A DNA stretch of 64,000 nt. Source: Stenocarpella maydis. Lineage: Eukaryota > Ascomycota > Sordariomycetes > Diaporthales > Diaporthaceae. This document shows positions 56,398 through 64,000 of the stretch, piece after piece; the stretch's first letter is position 1; every line of letters begins with the position of its first letter. Position numbers and translations under genes: made by a program. The notes below the pieces were generated by a model, which had not been told where the DNA came from, ran no database searches, and saw only the letters and a list, made by a program, of their open reading frames with translations. The stretch covers positions 545,102-609,101 of the forward strand of contig NQMI01000013.1 of assembly GCA_002270565.1 (NCBI GenBank), given 5' to 3'.

Positions 56398-57704
56398 ATG
56401 GACTCATCGATAAGGACCAATCCTCCGGTGTTCACATTGATTGCCCTCGGAAATAGTTGCCGCGGCATGCTTCAGTTGTGCGAAGACTATAAGCTCGAAG
56501 CCAAACCAAGACAAATTGAGTATAGTGGCAGAGCTGCAGGCCTGCGCGTCTTCCAGGGAATTATCTGGGCAGCGATGAATGAATGGCAATTTGTATGGCT
56601 ACAGCTTCTCGACTTGCTAGACACTGAATTAAGCGTCAGCGTGCGTACCCTAGTCTTCTATGTTAAATTTTTTTTTCGGCTCTACCTTTCCATTGTTCGA
56701 GGCCTCCTTCTCTACAAGACGCTCCGGGAACGTGGTTCCATAACCTCAAGCTACCAGGCGCTGACATTGAACAACCACCGGATCACTTAGACGATGTACT
56801 CGATACCTCTCTGAGAGATAAACAGCTGCTCGGGGACCCTTTCGCGCGTTCCAAAATGCACTTCGGTGTTTTGGAATTATTGCGCAACATGTCAGAGTGG
56901 CGAGCACAAACATGCAAAGACCTCAAGGCTTTCGATCGCCTGTTCTATGGACCCAACGAGTTCACAAATATGAGTTCTTGTATCGTGGAAAATTGGAAAG
57001 CTTTCAATAGGTACATTTCCGATATTGAAAAGGATTTTCAATGACTGTCACGAATAAGCCACTGCTCTATTCGTGCAAAAGCGACGTCGCTACTTGCCAT
57101 AGGCGTAGTCCTTATATTGCGACAAGGACGCATTTCAGAAAACCATGACCAGAGCAAGGGTTTGCGCGACGATGTAAGTATTACCTACGATCCCCTAATC
57201 TATCAACTGATCTCTGCGTTTGCAGAAGGGAACTTAAAAGTTTATTGGTACACAATCTGACAGCTATTCAACATGATTACAGTAATGGAGGCAACGAGAT
57301 CGACATCTCTGAACCGGCACGTCATAGTACTCACTATTGTCACCGTCGTCTTCTTACCTCCAAGCTTCGTGGTAGTGAGTAAATTGAATAGGCCTCGAAC
57401 GCCAAACTCACAGATCAAAGCTTTCATTGTCTGATAATTTGAAAGACAATCCTTAATATCCAGACTTTTCAGAAGGGAGACATTGGCGCCACCTACAAGG
57501 TTACGACAGTAATTCTATCTCTCATAACGTATCTCGTGGCAATCCTTCTCGTCATTATCGTGGCGAGATGAAAATTGTTCTAGAAGGCCACTAGGTCGAA
57601 CATAGACAAAGCCTTTAGGACAGCGAGAGAGAAGATGTCCGGAATTTCGCGGAAGGTGGAATGGGTGAAAGATCTAGAGAAATTGTTTTCTGAGACGCCA
57701 TGAT
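56398..57704 (+). pseudogene. Membrane protein gene with CorA-like C-terminus, broken
   Basis: Coding sense runs from ATG 56398 (MDSSIRTNPPVFTLIALG) through putative introns (GTGCGT at 56641, GTAAGT at 57175 to CAG, GTGAGT near 57375) to a TGA near 57704. Segments include IIWAAMNEWQFVWLQLLDLL, WRAQTCKDLKAFDRLFYG and two hydrophobic helices near the end (RHVIVLTIVTVVFLPPSFVV and ILSLITYLVAILLVIIVAR). A helical domain followed by two membrane helices with a FLPPSF motif resembles the CorA-like proteins common in fungi. In-frame TGA after EKDFQ, TGA before QLFNMITV, and TGA and TAG after VIIVAR show that it is dead. All are possible C-to-T products. Confidence 0.6.
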
Positions 57705-58752
57705 CTAGCGTGAGCTCAGCACAGGCTCATCCGTCTCTCTCTCTCTCTCTCTCATGATCAAATTCATGATACAAGACGCGTGAGGAGCAATAATATATTG
57801 CGATGATGTGTTCTGTCTACATTCATGTGTTGTACTTTGCTGCAAGAAACTGTGACGTTTGTTTGACGACAGTCACAGGTGGGCTTTGAAGGCGTCATGG
57901 CCTGAGTAGCAGGGCGAGGCGGATGATTGAAACGACGACCTCAAGTCGCAGAGCAGCCGCCCGGTGGTCTGGAGAAGTTTCAACATACCCTATGACGCGG
58001 CCTCGAGTTTTGTGCGTCGATGCGTGAGACGGAGGTTGAGTCACTCCGAACTGTTTCACAAGGTCAATCTGACGAGCATATGGTGCTCAAACGGCCCCGT
58101 ACGGCCGCGTAGCAGGGCTCTTTTTTTAATTGCCGTGAATGACAGTGCTTTATTTCAAGCCCCGGAATACAGTCAGATCGCTGTGCTGGGTCTGAAAAAA
58201 AAAAGAACGACAAAAATGATGCTGCCTGCTATGTACGCCAGGTAACGATTTCCCGACCTGCAACTCAGCAGTGTGACAAAGTTCCATTGTGCATCTCGAC
58301 ATAACCCGATGTCTGCCCTGCTTGATTTCCTATGAGCTTTGTCCCCTTAATTCATCCTCCATTCTTGCAGCATGAAACATGGAACCAAAGTGACACTTTA
58401 ACGGCGCCGCAGACCATTTGGCATCTCATCAAGACGGACCCGTGAACGACAGCCTCCTCCAAACAACCTAGGGTACAAGGAACACGCAGTCGCGCAACTG
58501 ATTATTCGCTGTCAGAAATTTCTCGCTACCAGGTTGCCGCCGCTCTAGGTACTACGGCTACGGTATACTTGCGTCGTGCACGTCGTCGTAAGCGACTGGC
58601 CGGTCGAACCGCCATGAAATCTGCCCTCTCGAACTGAGGTTTCCGCTGCATGGAAACCACGACGATAAAGAACCTTTCCAGTGTGCCCATCATAACAGTC
58701 GCAGAGCGGCCGGGGACCTCGGCCTGGGGCTGCGTGGTTAAGCAGAACCGAG
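57705..58752. other. Intergenic region with CT microsatellite
   Basis: About 12 TC dinucleotides occur at 57731-57753. The rest is non-coding with normal composition. An ORF at 57964-58245 has no motif. The last few hundred bases are the probable promoter of the small secreted/membrane protein gene. Confidence 0.5.
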
Positions 58753-59187
58753 ATGTGGATATCGATGCCTACCGGGGACCGAAAGATGACTCCTAGAACC
58801 CACACTGCCCTCGTCTTCCTATTCTTTGCAATAACCGCAATATTCCAACTTGCCCTGGCCCACCCTCAAGACATCCTCATAGGCGACGATTCGAGACCCG
58901 ACAGTATCTCAAGCAGCCCTGGTGCTACGGTCCCAGTAGGCGACAGCAGCTCGTCTGCCGACGCGAACACGGATTGGAGCACGCTGTATGCCATTGGGAA
59001 TCAGTCTTTTGGGGCGCAGTTTGGAAGTGGATTCGTTGTGGGCTGTATAATCGGTGTTATAGGGCACGTGCTGTACAGGATAATATCGAGTGGGCTTCCA
59101 CGACGACGCTCGAGGCGGCCCAACCGGGCTGGGGCCGGTACGCGCGGAAGCCAGCTTGAGAATGGACCAGAAACAAGAGGCTCATGA
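58753..59187 (+). CDS. Small secretory-pathway membrane protein, unknown function
   Basis: Single exon of 144 codons from ATG 58753; the ATG at 58786 is an equally good start and puts the signal peptide at the very N-terminus. From there, MTPRTHTALVFLFF plus AITAIFQLALA is a clear signal peptide with likely cleavage after ALA. A Ser/Asp-rich luminal or extracellular stretch follows, then one membrane helix (GSGFVVGCIIGVIGHVLYRI). A basic tail ends it (RRRSRRPNR). This is the topology of a type I single-pass protein. No known domain. It is convergent with bna4, 207 bp away. Confidence 0.65.
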   Translation: MWISMPTGDRKMTPRTHTALVFLFFAITAIFQLALAHPQDILIGDDSRPDSISSSPGATVPVGDSSSSADANTDWSTLYAIGNQSFGAQFGSGFVVGCIIGVIGHVLYRIISSGLPRRRSRRPNRAGAGTRGSQLENGPETRGS

Positions 59188-59394
59188 CGGTGTTTGTAGT
59201 TGATTGAGTGGGCGTTGGTATACAGGAGTATCTCTGCGGAGCAAATGGCTTGTCTGGAGCCATCGAGACGACCTGGGGCGCAGTCCTGTCATGTCATGAG
59301 ACAGGTGGCTCCAGCCTCGGTAGCTTGCGCTTCCAAATGACCTAATTCGTACAGACGTCCTCCGCACATTTCTTCTTTCAAAGGCTGGAATCAT

Positions 59395-61081
59395 TCACCG
59401 ACTGACGGTGTTCACCAGCCACTCGACTGCACCCTTTACGCCAGTCTCGATAACCCTTCGATATTTGAACCACAGCAGTGCTCCACCCGCAACCAACGGA
59501 ACTCCGACAGCCGCCCCAAAGACCTCCAGCAAGATCTTGCCCTGGTAGTCACTCCTCGCAATGACCTCTGAGTACCTCTCGTTGCTGAAAGACACCCGGC
59601 TGTATTTTGTCTGCCAGCCCAGGCTGGGCACATACTTGCTCAGGCTCTCCTCCAGGAACTTCCTCAGCCTGTAAGTCGGGCTCAACACGCTGGCGCGCAT
59701 CTCGACGTAGTTTTGCAGCGCCAGGTCGTTGATGCTGTGCGCGTCGGGTACCCGGTGGGCGGTGTACTCGTCCAGAGCCCTCACACGGTCCTCACCAGTG
59801 TGCTTGTCCAGGAACGTGAATAGGGTCCGAACGTCCTCCAGGCCGGCATTCATGCCCTGACCATAGAATGGCACCATTGCGTGTGCAGCGTCACCGAGGA
59901 GAACAACTGACGACGAGAAGTGGTGTGGGTTGCACTTGATGGTGATGAGCGGCAGGTGGGGGTTCCGCTGGAAGCTCTCGATGAGGTCGGCCGCGGGGAT
60001 GAGATCGGTCACGCCGGGGAAGTACCTGTCGAAGAAGGTTGGGATGTTGGCCGGGTTCTCCTCGAGGTAGGCGTACTTTTCGCCCGGTGCGAACAGGGTG
60101 CACGTGAAGGTACCGTCCTCGGACGGGATCGCGATGAACATGAACTCCTTGCCGGGCCAGATGTGCAGGTGGTTCGGGCTGATGCGGAACCGGCTCATGG
60201 GGTTCGCGGCGTCAAAGTGCTGCCGGGGCTGGATCTGGAACTCGCACCACTGAGCGTCGATGTACCGCTGCTCGTAGTCCATGCGCGTGTACTTCATCAT
60301 GTGGTACCGGACCGAGGAGTGTGCGCCGTCGGCGCCGATCATGAAGTCGAAGGGTACCTCGATCTCGTGTGGCCGGCCCTCGCAGGAGCCATTCCTGTGT
60401 TCGAACCAGGCCTTTCGCTTCCGGAAATCTGCGCCTGTGAGCTTGTGGCTGAAGAAGAACTTGACGTTGGGCATGCTCTCGAGCACATCGAGGAGACGCT
60501 TGTTCAACCCGCCACGGTCCACGGCGAAAATCGTCTGGAAGTTGCATCAATTTGAGTCCGACAAGCCATATCTGACTGAAAACTGTACCCACCCGTCCAT
60601 GTACGTCATAATCCTGTGCCTCCTCGTACAAGTCTCCATTTGCTTTCCTGCCGTGGATCATGCGGCCTCTCATGGGGATAGTGGCGGCCAGGACATGGTC
60701 CAGTAGCTTGCGCTCACCCTCGGGGGTATTTGGCTCTGCATTTTGCATGGCAGTTATGCCACGTACTGAGAGAGCAAGGTTGATGGATTTGGTAAAGTTC
60801 AGCGGTACAGTTGAGGGGTCTCTCAGGTCTGCACTTTCTCCGTCAGCAGCGAGTCAGGACAAAGGCAATCAAGCTTGGGGTGATCAGAACCGCCTGTGGT
60901 AGCATCCACCGCAGGCTGCAAAGACTTTGAAGCCTGTTGGCACCCTATGCTTCAACATCTCTCCCATACCATTTCTGAGCTCGTAGATCTCAACCTCGTA
61001 GCCTCTCTGTGCAGCATACAGAGCTGCCAGTGAGCCAACAGGTCCGGCACCCACCACGACGACCTTGGTTGACGACGACAT
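59395..61081 (-). CDS. bna4: Kynurenine 3-monooxygenase
   Basis: Three exons: 61081-60970, 60828-60593 and 60534-59395. The introns are 141 nt (GTATGG to GTGCAG) and 58 nt (GTGGGT to TTCCAG). The product is 495 aa, typical for the family. FAD-binding GxGxxG is at G11, G13 and G16 ([17 protein letters not shown]). The family motifs are [39 protein letters not shown] and [20 protein letters not shown] (spliced across intron 2). The second FAD motif is [21 protein letters not shown] hydrophobic C-terminal helix ([20 protein letters not shown]) anchors it in the outer mitochondrial membrane, as known for this enzyme. It hydroxylates L-kynurenine to 3-hydroxykynurenine with NADPH and O2, in de novo NAD synthesis. 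Confidence 0.95.
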
Positions 61082-61926
61082 GATGTATCAGATGCCTCTG
61101 GGCGAAGAAAGACCGAGAAGGCGCGATACTAGGTGCTCATATGGCTGCCCTGATATTCTTTGCTCATCGAGAGACTATGAAGCTCATGTGATTGGGAGAT
61201 TTTCGGAAGTCGGAAGGGCGGAACTTGAGGGTGCGGGACGGCGGAGCAGGAAGAGGCGTCAGCTCTTGTCTCTGCGAATAACCTCAGCAGATTTTCGAAC
61301 CGTCCTCGAGAGATGTACGTGGGCCCGGAAGCGGAAGCAGAAATGGCTTGGTGATATTTCTGCCCGTGTCTGAGTCATCTAGTACTTGTCAACACATACA
61401 TTACTATGGAACTGCCGCAGAGCCCGGCCGATAGTATCTTGGCCTTGATGATGCCGGAATGCTCTCGGCCGATCGAGGCACGGCTACTACCGGGCCATGC
61501 CGGCCAGCTGGCCAAACACTGGACCTCAGGATTCAGGGTTCGGCCAGAACAGGACCCAACCCCCCCCCTACGTCCCCGAACATTGAATCTCAAGTGCAGT
61601 GACTGTCAGGGTCCTCGGCCCAACACAAAGCGCGGGCAAGGTAGGTTCAGCCGCAGTCCCTGCCCCCGGCACGCTCTGCTTGTCGCCTGCAGAACACGGA
61701 TTTAGCGACTGACTGCCCGCTGGTAGTGAGACGAAAAAAAGTGTTACGACTTGTCTGAACCCGTATTTCTCCCCCCTTCTTTTTTCCCTTACGTCTGGAG
61801 GCTCAGTCAATCTTTTAACTTGGTTTCAGATCCGAGTACAGCGTTAAAAGCAGCAATTCCCGGACCCAAGCCTGCCCCAAGCCGTCAACGACCTTTGCGG
61901 CTGACACGCCAACCACCCCGATTACC
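61082..61926. promoter_or_regulatory. Shared divergent promoter of bna4 and map1
   Basis: 845 bp between the two divergent start codons. It contains no coding-like sequence apart from chance frames. CT-rich stretches precede the methionine aminopeptidase start, as in many fungal housekeeping promoters. Confidence 0.5.
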
Positions 61927-63417
61927 ATGACCGACGAGCCTCCCTCCAAGCGCAAGTGCCTCAGCGCCGACTGCGACAATGACGCCGGGTCGCTCCAGTG
62001 CCCGACCTGCCTGAAGTTGGGGATCAAGGACAGTTTCTTTTGCTCCCAGGACTGCTTCAAGAAGAACTGGGTTAGTCCGTCCATGCCTGGGAGACGAAGC
62101 CCTCCTTGCCCCACCTCTGCAACGCCGCCCCCTCGACATGATGCGCGCAGCGCCGGCAGCGGCCCTGTGAGGCTCGTAGCTGACCAGCACCTTTGTTCAG
62201 GGCAGCCATAAGGCAATGCACAAGCAAGAAAACAGTATAATCCAAAATACCTTGAACATCCCGCCCAGAGTAGTATCTAAACCTGACCCAGAGACCGGCT
62301 TCTACAACCCCTTCCCCAACTTTTCGTATACCGGCCCGCTTCGACCCGTATATCCTCTGTCACCGCGACGCGAAGTCCCAAAGACCATCCCCCACCCAGA
62401 CTACGCCGACGATGGTATTCCCAAGGCGGGACGGTCCCTTGTCAACCGGAACAAGGTCGAGATCCTCGACAAGAAGGCACAGGATGCGATGCGCAAGGTC
62501 TGCCGCCTGGCGAGAGAGGTCCTCGATATCGCTGCCGCTGCCGTCCGGCCCGGCATCTCCACCGACGAGCTCGACAGGATTGTACATGACGAGTGTATCA
62601 AGCGCAACGTGAGTAGTGCCCGTCAGGCCACAGGCGGATACACTAGGACGAGGCAGGGAATACAGAGACTGACATCGGCCCCAGTCTTACCCGTCGCCCC
62701 TGAACTACAACCCCTTCCCCAAGTCTGTCTGCACCTCGATCAACGAGGTCATCTGCCACGGTATTCCGGACCAGCGCATCCTCATGGACGGCGACATTAT
62801 CAACCTGGACGTCACGCTCTACCATGAGGGCTACCACGGCGACTTGAACGAGACATACTACGTAGGCGACCGGGCCAGGGCGGACCCTGACACTGTGCGC
62901 GTCGTCGAGGCGGCCAGAGAGTGCCTGGATGAGGCCATCAAGCTCGTCAAGCCAGGCACGCTGTACCGTGACTTTGGCAACGCGATCGAGAAGCACGCCA
63001 AGACCAAGAACACCAGCGTCATCCGGACCTACGTCGGCCATGGCATCAACACCATCTTCCACTGCCCGCCAAACATCCCTCATTATGCTAAGAACAAGGC
63101 AGTTGGTGAGTGCAAGCCCGGCCAGACATTTACCATCGAGCCTATGATCGCGCTTGGCAAATATCGTGATATCACATGGCCGGACAACTGGACTAGCACC
63201 ACCATCGATGGCAAGAAGACTGCCCAGTTCGGTAAGTTGGCCCGTCCGTCTGAGTTGCGAAGCAGTCCATGGGGGGATGTATCTCAACTGACAAATATCT
63301 GTAGAGCACACCCTGCTCGTGACTGAGGATGGCGTGGAGGTACTTACTGCACGTCTCCCCAACTCCCCTGGCGGGCCTATACCTGTGCCTGAAAAGGCTA
63401 CAAATGGAGCCGAGTAG
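61927..63417 (+). CDS. map1: Methionine aminopeptidase type 1 with zinc-finger N-terminus
   Basis: Four exons: 61927-62070, 62201-62608, 62685-63231 and 63305-63417. The introns are 130, 76 and 73 nt (donors GTTAGT, GTGAGT, GTAAGT). The product is 403 aa. The N-terminal C6H2 zinc finger has C11, C16, C25, C28, C39 and C43, then His after the first splice (SHKAMHK), as in eukaryotic MetAP1 that binds ribosomes. The catalytic domain shows the five metal ligands: two Asp in [18 protein letters not shown], His in [14 protein letters not shown] context after GHGINTIFH, Glu in FTIEPM and Glu in TEDGVEVL. It removes initiator methionine from nascent proteins in the cytosol. Confidence 0.95.
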
Positions 63418-64000
63418 ATGCATCTGTTGTTGACGCAGACACGGTGGCGGTCTTAATGTGTGGCGGGCCATAAGCGTTGATTATCCAAGTGCACAGCATT
63501 CTGTAGCTTGGCCAGCATGAGCAAGCGATGAGTTTCTGCGAGGCCTGTTGTTTGCGCATCGAGTCTGCCCATGTGCCCGTGTATTTACTTGCCCTGGTCG
63601 CCGATGCGGGACCAAGACTGCAGGTCACGTCAAGCGTCATTGTCTTTTGGCAGCAGTCGGATCTGCCTGCAAAACATCATTTACTACCTAGGTATATACT
63701 ACTGCTTAACAGTGTTGCCATGTTGGGTGTCCGTAACTGAGCATAAGTGATGTGCTCTGGTTGCCGGCCACACCTTTATCTGGCGGCAGTCTGGGCACAG
63801 GGATCCTGGTGGCACAGTAGCAAAAAGACTTGGGACGCAGAGCTCGCGCCACATACTGCCCCAACAGCCCAGCTGGCCCCCCCAGCGGCCCCGAGCTACC
63901 CAACCCCTCGGAGCTCTGCTATTGGCTGCCAGACGAAGAAACCGCCCGAGTGACGCCCACCTTCAAAGCTCTGAGGCTTAGAGAGGCAGCATTTTTTTTC
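63418..64000. other. Right-edge intergenic DNA
   Basis: 3' flank of the aminopeptidase. Only short frames with no motif are seen. The window ends in a T-run. Confidence 0.5.

Noticed and set aside
59920..60555. 211-codon open frame antisense to bna4
   Set aside because: A shadow of the GC-rich kynurenine 3-monooxygenase exon; no domain of its own.

Overview
The window is nuclear DNA of a filamentous ascomycete (Pezizomycotina). The genes carry short GT-AG introns (56-141 nt) with CTRAC-type branch sites. Gene families are typically fungal: Zn(II)2Cys6 and C2H2 regulators, MFS transporters, kynurenine 3-monooxygenase and a zinc-finger methionine aminopeptidase. About half of the window is AT-rich transposon wreckage whose stop codons look like C-to-T changes (CAG to TAG, CGA to TGA, TGG to TGA/TAG), the pattern expected of repeat-induced point mutation (RIP). 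I cannot name the species from sequence alone.

Left gene block (1-27 kb). A partial multi-pass membrane protein runs off the left edge. Next is a broken F-box-type gene split by a 681-bp inverted-repeat element that carries an intact cysteine-rich ORF. Then come a four-exon C2H2 + Zn2Cys6 regulator on the minus strand and a metallo-beta-lactamase-fold gene on the plus strand; their shared promoter is split by a 3.9-kb Tc1/mariner-like element. A monocarboxylate-type MFS transporter, an FAD monooxygenase, an AflR-like Zn2Cys6 regulator with an in-frame stop, a DHA-type MFS transporter with two in-frame stops and an alpha/beta hydrolase follow. This looks like a small metabolic or efflux cluster, without a visible polyketide synthase, peptide synthetase or terpene synthase, in which some members are decaying. 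That grouping is inference.

Repeat block (27.5-56 kb). It holds inverted LTR pairs, scattered LTRs, a Copia-type element with long open gag-pol stretches (about 36.8-44.2 kb) and a chromodomain Ty3/gypsy element (44.2-45.6 plus 53.7-54.2 kb). A second gypsy element (45,631-53,695) is inserted into the chromodomain element, flanked by a 5-bp TAAGT duplication. A Copia LTR is inserted into the second element's right LTR, flanked by AAAGG. Single-N gaps at 42,549 and 53,199 make the assembly here uncertain.

Right gene block (56-64 kb). It holds a broken membrane-protein gene resembling CorA-type proteins, a small secreted or membrane protein, kynurenine 3-monooxygenase (bna4; NAD/kynurenine pathway) and, divergent from it, methionine aminopeptidase type 1. 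These right-end genes are intact and look conserved, which marks the edge of the repeat-rich compartment.
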